Assembly: GCF_001039355.2 (NCBI RefSeq) | Contig: NW_019775591.1 | Coordinates: 281,656 to 306,188, forward strand | From: Lingula anatina | Taxonomy: Eukaryota; Brachiopoda; Lingulata; Lingulida; Lingulidae | DNA: 24,533 nt | Direction of reading: 5' to 3' | Shown: piece by piece, positions 1-8,568 of the stretch | Numbering within the stretch: position 1 is the stretch's first letter | Layout of the letters: each line of letters opens with the position of its first letter | Notes under the pieces: model-generated | Seen by the model: the letters and a program-made list of their open reading frames with translations, nothing else | Databases searched by the model: none | What the model was told of the DNA's origin: nothing | Made by a program: the position numbers and the translations under genes

Positions 1-240
1 CAGCGCCTCGCACCGGCCTACGACTCCGCGGTCACCCCGGCGGCTCGACAGCAGCGGTTCTCTCCAGCACCTCGCACCGGCCCACGACTCCGCGGTCATC
101 CCGGCGGCTCGACAGCGGTCTACTCCTGCGCCACTCATCTGCCCAAGACTCGACGGTCACCCCGGCGGCTCGATATCGGTCTACTCGACTCCTGCGCCAC
201 TCATCTGCCCACGACCCAGCAGTCATCCCGGCGGCTTACG
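1..240. repeat. GC-rich minisatellite, about 61-66 bp period
   Basis: About 3.8 imperfect copies of a GC-rich unit. The shared core CCGGCGGCTCGA recurs at about 38, 101, 162 and, altered, 228, giving spacings of 63, 61 and 66 bp. The array is open at the left edge and is far richer in GC than the sequence that follows. It could be a free minisatellite or the internal repeat of a larger transposon. Open frames through it have no codon constraint that I can see. Confidence 0.75.
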
Positions 241-946
241 ACAATGGTATCTCTCGATAGCAGTCCAACCGACAGTGATCCATTTCGATTTGGTTTAATT
301 TTATTTTCATTCAATTTTTGTAACCATTTATTCGCTATTAAATTATTTATTTATTTATTTTCTTCGTTCTTGTTGCTTCTATCACCGTCTCGTCCGCAAC
401 AATTATTATTATTATTATTAAAACAGATTGCGCCACAAAAGCAAAAACGCCAAATAAGTGGAAGAAAGGTTTATAATTACTGTCATGACCGGGCGGTTGC
501 TCTAAGAAACTAGTAAACGCGTGGTGTTAAAATCAAACTGAAGATGATGTTATCTTTTGTGTGAAATGTGAACAATTCTCCTTTTTTAGTAGAAAGCCAA
601 CACAATTTGTATAACTTTTAAGCACAATTGACAAAGTTTGACAACCTTCACATTCATATATCCACCCAAACAAAAAATTATACTGACGGACTGAATGCCT
701 AGACATATGAGGGTTTTACTACAAAAGCGTTTCAGGCATCTGTCGTTGAAAAGGCACATTACGATACTGATGACACCTTTTGATTCAGAAACTACTTTGA
801 TCTACTGTATACGGGAATCCAATGCAGAATGAATGGAGAATCGTGTGAATAATTGAAATATATTCTTAGGGAAAAAGTGTGAAAATTTAAAGTAAGATGA
901 ACTACTTACAAAAATTAGTTGTTCTCGTATATCACAGGACTACTTG
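241..946. other. AT-rich non-coding stretch with part of a dispersed repeat
   Basis: No gene is supported here. The stretch holds TTTA and ATT short tandem runs (about 340-420). From 505 to 652 it holds one arm of a dispersed repeat that reappears inverted at 3274-3415. An open frame at 244-513 is low-complexity and shows no family signature. Confidence 0.5.
505..652 (+). repeat. Dispersed repeat R1, copy 1 (inverted relative to copy 2)
   Basis: This is a roughly 148-bp block whose reverse complement matches 3274-3415, from AGAAACTAGT at the outer edge to ACAACCTTCAC at the inner edge, with small indels. A diverged part of the inner edge also occurs near 7320-7352 and, in the other orientation, near 17040-17155. 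The two best copies point away from each other across 2.6 kb, so they could be terminal repeats of a larger old element or just two insertions. Confidence 0.65.
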
Positions 947-1721
947 CTGGGACGGATTTAGGCGGTCTTCTGGGTATTCCACCCTGAGCTTCAGAGATAA
1001 CTTGACACTAACCTCTTCGCTATAGCCTATCTTCATCGTGTCAAGTTACCTCTGACGAAAATAGTTTGACCTAGTTTATATAAGCCAATCGAATCCATGT
1101 TTCAAAATTTTTCACCAAAGTTTGGTAAAAACGCTGATTGGTTGACCGTCAATCGGCAATCCTCGGCTGATTCCGCAAGCTCCATACTAACAACATAGTT
1201 ATTGTCGAGTGCGGAGACATCCGAGTAGTTCCGAGTGCATTACCGCACACAAAGAAAGCATGGAGTATATCGGAATTGAAACCAGAGCAGTTTGATGCCC
1301 TGCATAATTATCTACTGAGGGATGATGTATTTTGCGTGCTGCCCACAGGTTACGGCAAGTCCCTGATATTCAGCCTTATCTTTGATTGGTCCGGATTTGA
1401 ACAAAGCGCGCTTTGACTCGTTCGCGTTCATTGGCTAGATCGTTCAATGAGTCATTGAGTGCGGGCTTTAAATTTGATTGGCGGGCGGCGGGGGCAATCG
1501 AATGTGGTCAGAGGTAACTTGACACGATGAAGATAGGCTATAGTGAAGAGGTTAGTGTCAAGTTATCTCTGAAGCTCAGGGTGGGGTCTTCCGGAAGACG
1601 GCCAGATTTTTACATTGACGGGTGTCTAATTTTTTTCTGTCGGAAGACGGTCAAAAATGGTGGATGGATCAACAAAGGTAATTTGGAAGACTGCCAGAAA
1701 ATATCTCTGGATCCGCCCCTG
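947..1721. mobile_element. Non-autonomous hAT-like element carrying a helicase gene fragment
   Basis: A 775-bp element. The left end reads CTGGGACGGATTTAGG and the reverse complement of the right end reads CAGGGGCGGATCCAG. It is flanked by an exact 5-bp direct repeat ACTTG (942-946 and 1722-1726), consistent with a hAT-type (hAT5-like) target duplication. Inside the ends lie arms of about 97 bp that are near-perfect inverted repeats (961-1056 and 1507-1604). Each arm contains its own smaller palindrome built on AACTTGACAC. The right end has extra subterminal copies of a CCGTCTTCCG-like motif. The interior holds a RecQ-like helicase fragment but no transposase, so mobility would depend on a transposase made elsewhere. 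Confidence 0.75.
1171..1416 (+). pseudogene. RecQ-like DNA helicase fragment captured inside a transposon
   Basis: A reading frame of 81 codons is open from 1171 to the TGA at 1414-1416, without an in-frame ATG. From about 1261 it reads WSISELKPEQFDALHNYL, then a DDVFCVLPTGYGKSLIF stretch. That is the N-terminal part of motif I (Walker A, here TGYGKS) of a superfamily 2, RecQ-type helicase, preceded by the Q-motif-like LKPEQ. After about 1386 the helicase similarity stops. The rest of the ATPase domain is missing, so this cannot be a working helicase. The piece lies inside a transposon, so capture of a host or transposon gene fragment is the simplest reading. Confidence 0.7.
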
Positions 1722-1764
1722 ACTTGTATCAAATGAAACCTGCGCAATCAAGATACCCCCCCCT

Positions 1765-1802
<38 letters not shown>

Positions 1803-2300
1803 ACTACACAGGTATCAGAGGTATATGATCTCATACCGGTAGTCTTGAAAGGTTTATAAACGTATAGATTTTTTATTTGAAAAAGAAATACTCATAAAAT
1901 AGATCACCTTTCATTAAACTATTGTCAATCTCACATCTCCATTTACTGTACAATTGTCTCTCGTGCTGATCAAAATTATTTACAAATTTAATTTTATTCA
2001 CGGTGTTAAACGTGTGTAAAACAGTGTCAAAAAGTTTAGAAACAGACCAGCTACTGTCTAATCAGAATAACTCTGCGATCGCTATATGCCTAGCCTAGGT
2101 GTTTTAGTGTCTCCTGGGGAAAAATTGCTCAAGGTACGTTTTTCATCATAGATGCTGAAATATGTCAATGTGCATGCGAAGGTCATTAAAACTTTATAAA
2201 CTTTAGATCAAGTATATCAAAGTTGGTAGAACATTTTACCGAAATTGCCAACTGTTTCACGCATTCAAAGCCAAATGTAGCTCCATATAAGAATGCATGA
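1722..2300. other. Non-coding stretch with (CT)n microsatellite
   Basis: The only clear structure is a C-run followed by an interrupted (CT)n tract at about 1755-1802. A short AAACTTTATAAACTTTAGATC-like segment near 2190-2210 faintly resembles dispersed repeat R1. No coding signature was seen on either strand. Confidence 0.5.
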
Positions 2301-2570
2301 CAAGGGCGGATCCAGGATTAATTGAAGGGGCAGGGGGGTGATCCGCAGAGGAGACGCCGACCCTACCCCCTCCTTAGCTTGGGTTAGAGGCCTGCTGAAG
2401 GGCCCCAAAAAGTTTGGTAATTTAGAGTGCGAACAGTGATATTTGATGGGGTTCAGAATTATGATTCGGTTAGTCAAACTTGTAATTTCAAAAGGCGCCA
2501 TTAGTGTATTTTTATAGAAATTGAAGGGGAAAGGTGAGGATCCCCCTGACACCCCCTTAATCTGCCACTA
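2301..2570. mobile_element. hAT-like MITE, GGCGGAT-end family, copy 1
   Basis: A 270-bp element. The left end is CAAGGGCGGATCCAGG and the reverse complement of the right end is TAGTGGCAGATTAAGG. The flanks are CATGA (2296-2300) and CATAA (2571-2575), a 4/5 match to a 5-bp target duplication. The interior shares the GGGTTAGAGGCCTGCTGAAGG-type segment and the CCCCTGACACC segment with the copy at 12236-12457. It has no coding capacity. Confidence 0.7.
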
Positions 2571-2844
2571 CATAATATTGCTTATCATATAATGTAGATT
2601 TAAGATTCTTTGGTTGTGCATGTAAATACGGTTATAGAAAAAGTTACGGCCCGATTACTACGTAGGACAAACTCAATCCCCTTCTCTCTCTGTCTCGTTC
2701 TCTCATTTTTTTCTGTTTCTCTCTCTCTCTCCAAATTTAATGTTGTATAAAAATAAAGAAAGAAAGAATAAATGTGGTACCTGGTGTCTTGTGTACTCAG
2801 TCGTGGTTATCTTCACAAGTGTCCAGGAACTAAACGCAGTCTTA
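2571..2844. other. Non-coding spacer with pyrimidine-rich tract
   Basis: It contains a broken TCTCTC-rich tract at about 2681-2732 and short A-rich GAAAGAAAG runs after it. Nothing else was recognised. Confidence 0.4.
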
Positions 2845-3059
2845 GGCTGTATTCCCAGAGCTTTTAGATCGATCTATCCCCACGGGGAGTCTCACTAGAT
2901 TACTGTCAGATAATCCGGCTTAAATGTCCGTCCCGCCTAGTACAAGCTGTAAGGGGGTAATTAACTTTCATGTCCGCTCGGCTGACAGCTATTTACCGTA
3001 AACCCCCAGGGAGTTAGGTCGATCTAAAGTAGATCGATCTAATCTCTGGAAATGGGGTC
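2845..3059. mobile_element. Foldback MITE R2 (GATCGATC ends), copy 1
   Basis: About 215 bp, bounded by imperfect inverted ends. The left end contains ATTCCCAGAGCTTTTAGATC; the reverse complement of the right end contains GACCCCATTTCCAGAGATTA. Both run into AGATCGATCTA. The interior resembles the other three copies (3430, 6078 and 15758), with a central TGTCAGA / CGGCTTAA segment. Boundaries are by eye and may be off by several bases. Confidence 0.6.
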
Positions 3060-3273
3060 TTACTTGCTATCATGTCTATCACCCACACTACTGCTTATAT
3101 TATTGATTATAACGGTGTAGCATTTTTTTTTTTTTCGTTTTAATGATGGCTATCGTAGCTGGAATGAATTAAACACTGCCCTTTCAAAATACATGAACAG
3201 GACTAAACAAATAGTTCAGAGAGGCGTTTGACAACATGAACACCAATGGCAAACGACAAAACTGGGTAAAATG

Positions 3274-3415
3274 AGAAGGTTGTCAAACTTTGTAAACTTT
3301 GTTTAAAAGTTATGTGGGCTTTACTAAAGAAGCAGAATTGTGCACATTTCACACAAAACATTAGCATCATCTTCAATTTGATTATACACCAGGTATTTTC
3401 CCGGTACTAGTTTCT
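3274..3415 (-). repeat. Dispersed repeat R1, copy 2
   Basis: This is the inverted counterpart of 505-652, running from GAAGGTTGTCAAACTTTG to ACTAGTTTCT. It is followed closely by a foldback MITE (about 3430). No coding potential was seen. Confidence 0.65.
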
Positions 3416-3429
3416 ACGGATCCAGCGTG

Positions 3430-3632
3430 CTAACTGTGGATCGATCTATCTTCAACGGAATGTCGCGATGTCTGTCACGCTCATTGAAGCTCCTAGGGAG
3501 AAATTAATTATTGTTTAACAGCTTCAGTAGGAGTGCCAGGCATCTAAGCCGCTTAAGCTGAAAGCAATTTAGCGAAAATCCCCTTTGAGATGGATCGATC
3601 TTGTTAGATCGATCTAGGTATGGGAAGCAAGT
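3430..3632. mobile_element. Foldback MITE R2 (GATCGATC ends), copy 2
   Basis: GGATCGATCTATC stands near the left end and AGATCGATCTAGGTATGGG at the right end. The core TGTCTGTCACGCTC...AAGCCGCTTAAGCTGAAAGC matches, in reverse orientation, the copy at 15758-15952. This is the best-preserved core of the four copies in the window. Confidence 0.6.
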
Positions 3633-3965
3633 TTTAGCGCAACTACCAAAAAGCCTCGTTATCCCTATTTGTACGCCACACTGGTTTTAGTAGAACCTTA
3701 AAGAGATTATTATGAAGTCTAGCTATCTGTCAAGGTCGACGTGGCCCAATTGTAAACACGGATTTCAAAATAATTGCAATATCCGCCATTTTGGTGCTAA
3801 AATTGAATATATTTTATTTCTTTGTGCTGTTTGCAATGTATGTGTGTACATGTAGTTATTGTAAAATTTCCAATTTTATGTGAAGAGTTGTTGTCACTTT
3901 AAACTTTCAATGTATCTCTTTTCTAAGGGTTGACCTTGTTATTCAGTCGCAGCTGTACGTATAGT

Positions 3966-3996
<31 letters not shown>

Positions 3997-4092
3997 GCCC
4001 AGACATAACTTTAATGACAGCGTAACATGCTTTCATCTCACTATTACACAGTGTTTTCGGTATTTCAAAAGGTGCTATCGTAGTCGGTAACT
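3633..4092. other. Non-coding stretch upstream of gene A
   Basis: It holds an A-run of about 27 bases (3970-3996) and otherwise unremarkable AT-rich sequence. It lies upstream of the candidate gene A promoter. Confidence 0.4.
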
Positions 4093-4093
4093 G

Positions 4094-4100
4094 TATATAT
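4094..4100 (+). promoter_or_regulatory. Candidate TATA box of gene A
   Basis: TATATAT sits here. About 30 bp further on a short leader could begin (about 4125), ending at TTCTCAG before a GTAATC donor at 4163. An intron would then run to the TTTCAG at 4748-4753, directly before the gene A start codon. Gene B has the same arrangement (TATAAA, a leader of about 50 nt ending CTCAG, a GTAC donor). This is inference from position and parallel layout only. Confidence 0.3.
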
Positions 4101-4228
4101 TATTCAAACTGTGGGTACGGCATTATTTGTTATATGTGTGTGAAAGGAAACGGAGTTCTCAGGTAATCTTTGTTGAAGGTAGTTTCTAGGAATGCTATAT
4201 AGTATAATAGCAAACACTTATGACACAA

Positions 4229-4327
4229 GGGGCCTTTTGCAGCTCCAGGTAGACACAACCATGTTGACTTCTTCCTTTACTGAAGAGGTTGCCAAAATGG
4301 GTGGTATCTAAAGCTGCAAAAGGCCTC
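4229..4327. repeat. Small inverted-repeat element
   Basis: GGCCTTTTGCAGCT (4231-4244) is repeated as its exact reverse complement at 4312-4325. Weaker pairing continues inward for about another 12 bases. The total is about 100 bp. It may be a very short MITE. It abuts the next inverted-repeat element. Confidence 0.5.
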
Positions 4328-4331
4328 CCCT

Positions 4332-4593
4332 GCGAAAATTTGTCTCATTTAACGCTCACTAACAGTTCTCAGTCTGTCTTAGAACATATATATATATATA
4401 TATTTTTTTTTTTTTTGCTTTTGATAAAAAGTTTCTTAATCTGTTCTAAGACATTCTGAAGTACTTCCCAAAAACAATTCTCGAACTGTTACATTCATTA
4501 CAGACGAACATTAGAACTGTAAAAAATACACCGAATATTCTAGAATAGATTGAGAACAACCGTAAATGTACGTTAAATGAGACAAATTTTCGC
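4332..4593. mobile_element. MITE with 23-bp perfect terminal inverted repeats
   Basis: The outer 23 bp (GCGAAAATTTG...TTTAACG) at 4332-4354 reappear as the exact reverse complement at 4571-4593. Imperfect pairing continues inward for about another 30 bases (GTTCTCAGTCT against GTTCTCAATCT). Inside is a second palindrome, GTCTTAGAACA (4374-4384) with TGTTCTAAGAC (4441-4451), around a (TA)n plus T-run loop. It ends about 160 bp before the gene A start codon, so it probably sits in the 5' leader intron. No target duplication is obvious. Confidence 0.65.
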
Positions 4594-4753
4594 GGTGATT
4601 TTCGCCTTTTTGCGCATTGAGATTCAGCGGACAATGGGAACATAATTAGCCCTATGCTACCAGCGTGCCTCTGACAGTCAAGGCGAATCCCAAATGTCCC
4701 TTGAAACTCAGTTTGTCTTTTCGCCAACCAGATGTTGATATTTCATATTTCAG

Positions 4754-5256
4754 ATGATGACTGCCCTTCCAGTGTTTGCGTTGGTTGTGACTTGCCTGGC
4801 AGCCACAGTGCAGCAAACAGCCGCAATCTGCTGTCGAGAAAGCAAAACAAAGTTTTGCCTTGATTGCACTAGGGTAGGGCCTACTATTACAGAGCTAGAT
4901 AAAGAGCTTCGGAAGACAGAAAACTACGGTTCTGAATATTTTAGTTTCACAATGTACAGGTTTGCAAGGGGACCTAAACCCAGAAGTCAATTTTATGTCA
5001 GTGAGCGTTATGAACTATTTTTCTTTTTTCTCACACTGCGTGTGTTTGTGTGTATGTGTGTGCGAGGGTGAGAGCGCGATCGTGTGTAGGTGCAAGTGTG
5101 TCTACGAAACAGAGAGAGAGAGAGCTAGAGTGATTATACAGTTTCACGTTTTACTTTACAGAAAACCCCTTACTGTTCATACGGAAAGTGCAACATATTC
5201 GGCTGCGCTTGTGCCTCTGCATGTAGAGAGGACTGCAACCCTGACATCACGTATGT

Positions 5257-5306
<50 letters not shown>

Positions 5307-5392
5307 AAGACAACGAATGGGTTCGAATGATTTTTAAGAAGTACGTCTGTACATCTTAAAAGCTAAATATTTAGATACAATTTTTCACCAGA

Positions 5393-5451
<59 letters not shown>

Positions 5452-6957
5452 GCTAGGGTATTCTGCTGACATTTCTGTCCAGAAAAAAGAAATGTGTTCA
5501 TGAAACCATCGTAGTATAATAATCATAGAAAAACAATAAATTATTAAATAAACGAACACTACTCAATATTAAAAAAGAAAGTAAATAGATTAGTAATTTT
5601 AATTAAAATTAATTTTAAAATTTTAATTACTTAAAAGTGGCGTCATCATCCACCTGTCACCAGGAAGAAAGGATCCTTGTCAAAATCTATATAATAAACA
5701 CGGGATCGTCGCTTTATTTGTACAGCGTTAGAAATAGAGGCTGGCTGAGAAGGCCGGAGTACAGTTGCCGATGTATGAACAAAAGGAGAAGGGATGCTGA
5801 GGATGTTGAGGGCCAGGAAGATGAAGACCAGGGTGATGAAGACCAGGATGATCAGGGCGAAAACTGGGGTCCAGATGAAATGTTCGCCGAGCTTGATATA
5901 GATGGGTGAGTTTGAATTTTAGATGATTGTACTCACTATACACACGAACCCACTCACACACAAACACACACACACACACACACACCACCTCACTAATGGA
6001 CATGAACACGAACGTTCAGATACACTCAACCAACACCGTCAAGCTTGCATGCCAGCCCAACCACACACGTTCACATAGACCCCATCCCAATATCGAGATC
6101 TTTTAGTATCGACCCATCTCCAAGGGGATTCTCGTTAAAATGCCGAAGCTGCTAAACGATAGTTCATCACCCCCTTACAGCTTTAGTAGACGTGTCAGAC
6201 ATCAGAGCCGTTTAAGCCTGATACAGTTTAGCGAGAAAACTTTCAGAGATAGATTGATCCTGCTAGATCGACCTAGGTATGGGAACGGGGTCATAGACAC
6301 ATACTGGGGCATACAGATGTACGTAAGAATTACACCAGCCTAATACGAATTTAGGTTACAACTCTTTTGATATATACGAACTTCATTAAACGTTAGCTAG
6401 GGCAAATTATTCAGACAAAAGGCTCTCAGACAATGGACGTTTTAGAGTCTGTCCCCAGGTTCATAAAATTTAACCAAGAAGTTCTCCCAACTTTTTGGTA
6501 AAACATGGTGCTTCACTCGCGTTCACGAGTTTGCTTCCTTCTGTTTGGGCAGAATTTTCTTGGAGTTCACATGCGCCCACATAAAATATGGCGTTAGTGA
6601 GTGTATATGCATCAGTTACATGTAAGTGAGTGTCCAGTGTGATTCACTTTCATAATAACCAAATTATTCAACTGCAAATATTCGAAAACAGAACGCTCAA
6701 TGTGGAAAGCTAAAATACTAGTATCTAGCGCTCGTTCAGAAAAAGACTTAAGATAAACCCTTCTCGACTTCCTTAAGGCTAATGCACGTAGCGTTAATAG
6801 GATCATTCTGTTATGTTTCAGAGATGGTTATATAAGCATGGATGAGTTCAGCAGTGCCCTACAGGGTTACCCAGATATTAACGCTGCGTTTAAGGAAATG
6901 GACGCCAATGATGACGGCAAGATTGATCGCCAGGAGTTCGATTCTGATCTGCAGTAG
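4754..6957 (+). CDS. Gene A: secreted Diedel-like cysteine-rich protein with paired EF-hands
   Basis: Four exons: 4754-4873, 5162-5250, 5726-5905 and 6822-6957. Introns are of phase 0, 2 and 2; the joined frame is 174 codons plus TAG. All introns are GT-AG. The start is the first of two ATGs immediately after a TTTCAG acceptor. Residues 1-24 form a signal peptide (hydrophobic FALVVTCLAA core). Residues 25 to about 90 hold 12 cysteines in the pattern CC-x7-C-x2-C-x6-C-x4-C-x4-C-x-C-x3-C-x3-C, then a later CRC; the motif is KCNIFGCAC. That spacing and motif resemble the insect Diedel family (from memory, unsearched). Exon 3 adds a basic patch (NKRRR), then a Glu/Asp/Gln-rich linker. The C-terminus has two canonical EF-hand loops, DIDGDGYISMDE (across the exon 3/4 junction) and DANDDGKIDRQE, so calcium binding outside the cell or in the secretory path is expected. 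The actual role is unknown. The paralogue lies on the minus strand at 16560-14313. Confidence 0.85.
4874..5161 (+). other. Gene A intron 1 (phase 0)
   Basis: It begins GTAGGG and ends TTTACAG, and separates AGG (last codon of exon 1) from AAA. Gene B has the intron at exactly the same codon boundary, with a similarly weak donor (GTACCG). It contains GT-rich and GA-rich simple sequence (about 5038-5125). Confidence 0.75.
5251..5725 (+). other. Gene A intron 2 (phase 2) with (CT)n and (TA)n tracts
   Basis: It starts GTATGT and ends TTGTACAG. It contains a (CT)n tract (about 5262-5304), a (TA)n tract (about 5399-5448) and a short AATTTTAATT palindromic stretch (about 5595-5630). Phase 2 on both sides joins AC to C, giving a threonine codon, as in gene B. 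Confidence 0.75.
5906..6821 (+). other. Gene A intron 3 (phase 2), within the first EF-hand loop
   Basis: GTGAGT donor and TTTCAG acceptor. It interrupts the first EF-hand loop between GG and A of a glycine codon (DID-G-DG). It includes a (CA)n tract (about 5955-5984) and a foldback MITE (6078-6292). Gene B keeps the intron at the same base with the same GTGAGT donor. Confidence 0.8.
6078..6292. mobile_element. Foldback MITE R2, copy 3 (in gene A intron 3)
   Basis: The left end is GACCCCATCCCAATATCGAG and the reverse complement of the right end is GACCCCGTTCCCATACC. CATAGAC stands at both borders (6074-6080 and 6292-6298), a possible 7-bp duplication overlapping the repeat ends. The core shares AGCCGTTTAAGCCTGATACA and flanking bases with the other copies. 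Confidence 0.6.
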
Positions 6958-7358
6958 CTCTAAAAAACATCACGTCTTCCTCCCTTTATTGAAATTAGAA
7001 ATGTACCTTTATCATTATGTGAGACGAAATGATAATGCTGTTTATATGTAATTCAGATACTTATGCAACTTTTTTCTTTTTATTTCGCGAGATATTTTAA
7101 AATTTGGAATTATGTGAGACAAAATGATAACGTTAATTATATGAAATTCGGTAAGCAATGCGACTTGTACTGTCATGATTTACTTTTGAGTTTGGCTTGC
7201 TATCGGCACGTGTCTGTCCCTAGTGAAATGAAACAATTTTGTTGAGTCCACAGAGGTTTCACAGGTGTGGAACATTTTGAAACTTCAGAAGAACATTAAT
7301 TCAACTTTCCTACTTTTACCTGAAGTTTTACAAAGTTTGATAACCTTCACATTTGAAG
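6958..7358 (+). other. Gene A 3' flank with a 50-bp duplicated segment
   Basis: This should contain the 3' untranslated region, but no exact AATAAA was found close to the stop. Two copies of an ATTATGTGAGAC-AAATGATAA segment, each about 45-50 bp, lie 95 bp apart (7014 and 7109). The region ends with a piece of dispersed repeat R1 (about 7320-7352). Confidence 0.5.
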
Positions 7359-8568
7359 ATACCGGTGTAACATGAAAATCCCCCCCCCCCCCATCAAAAG
7401 TTGACTCCCCCTCCACAAAACTTCATAAATCTTATTTCACTTGAGTATATGACTGTGATCTTGAAGTATGTAAAATGGAGGATACATTGACACATTTTTT
7501 AGTTTGCAGGTGAAAATTTTCATGAAAAAATAAGAAAATTAAAAATGTGCACTTAACCGCCCATTGTCTCCCTTATGAAAAAGATATTTATTTGATATTG
7601 GATGATCATTTCAACATCTTTCCTTTAAATTTACTTTATGAAGATTATATTGGAAATATTTTAAAGTTTGATGGTAAAATATTGGATGAAAAAACTAAGA
7701 AATATTAAAAATAAGAAAAAAGATGTGCAGTTTATCACCCAATAACTCCCCTATGAAAAAGCTATCTATTTAATATTTGATGATCATTTCAACACATTTC
7801 CATAACTTTTACTTTTTGCAGATTATATTGGAAATATTTGAAAGACGAGGGGAGTCAAAGTCCTACGGGTACCAGAATGCAAATTTATTATCCATTTAAA
7901 ATCATCAATCCCTATTTTTCATTCAGCTTTGGGGAAAAATGGGGAAAACAACAGCAAATATAAAATGGGGCCTTTCCCTAATGGGAGTCCATAGGAGTCC
8001 AAATCCCATGCATATGAAAATGAAGATTTTCATATATATTTTTTTTTCATTTATTTTCACCCAATATTTTACCATTCAAACTTTCAAATATTTCCAATAT
8101 ATTCTTCATAGAGTATCCTAAAAGAAAAGATGTCAGAATGAACATCAAATATCAAATAAAAAAGTTTTTTCGTAGGGGAGTCATTGGGTGTTAGAATACA
8201 AATCCTTAATTTTTCTTATTTTTCATGTGTTTTTTTTTCACCCAATTTTTTACCATCAAAATTTCAAGTACTTCCAAAATAAACTTAAATAAACTTCATA
8301 AAGTATCATAAAAGGAAAGATGTTGAAATGGTCATCAAATGTCAAATAAATAGCTTTTTCATAGGGGAGTCCTTGGGTAGTAAAATACAAATCTTTATTT
8401 TTTTTTCATGGACATTTTCACCTGCAAACTAACAAAAAGTACCAATGTGTCCTCCATGAAGTATCCTACAAGACCATAGTCATTTACTTACATTTGCTAT
8501 TTCCATGATGAAAATCTGACTGGGGAGTCATATTTTAGGGGAGTCAGATTTTCATAGTACACCGGTAT
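7359..8568. mobile_element. Long-inverted-repeat (foldback) transposon, 1.2 kb
   Basis: The ends are ATACCGGTGTAACATGAAAA on the left; the reverse complement of the right end is ATACCGGTGTACTATGAAAA. The two halves (about 7359-7870 and 8010-8568) are diverged inverted repeats. Each half is itself built from about 200-bp direct repeats marked by a CCCCTATGAAAAAG...ATTTGATGATCATTTCAACA segment. GGGAGTC or its complement recurs many times. It has no transposase frame, so it is non-autonomous. Its borders touch AT/TA dinucleotides but no clear target duplication is visible. Confidence 0.65.

Noticed and set aside
244-513. 89-codon open frame after the GC-rich minisatellite; possible retroelement end
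   Set aside because: Low-complexity Leu/Phe-rich translation; no reverse transcriptase, primer-binding site or paired long terminal repeat is visible.
4874-5071. Continuation of gene A exon 1 past 4873 as an intronless 105-residue protein
   Set aside because: The paralogue breaks at the same codon, the downstream residues are low-complexity, and exons 2-4 join in phase only with the 4873 donor.
4962-5330. 122-codon plus-strand open frame overlapping gene A exon 2
   Set aside because: It reads exon 2 in the wrong frame and ends in (CT)n-derived Ser-Leu repeats; the cysteine-rich frame has matching phases with neighbours and paralogue.
5728-6009. Minus-strand 93-codon frame opposite gene A exon 3
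   Set aside because: It is the complement of the acidic repeat and (CA)n tract; the plus strand has the spliced, paralogue-supported frame.
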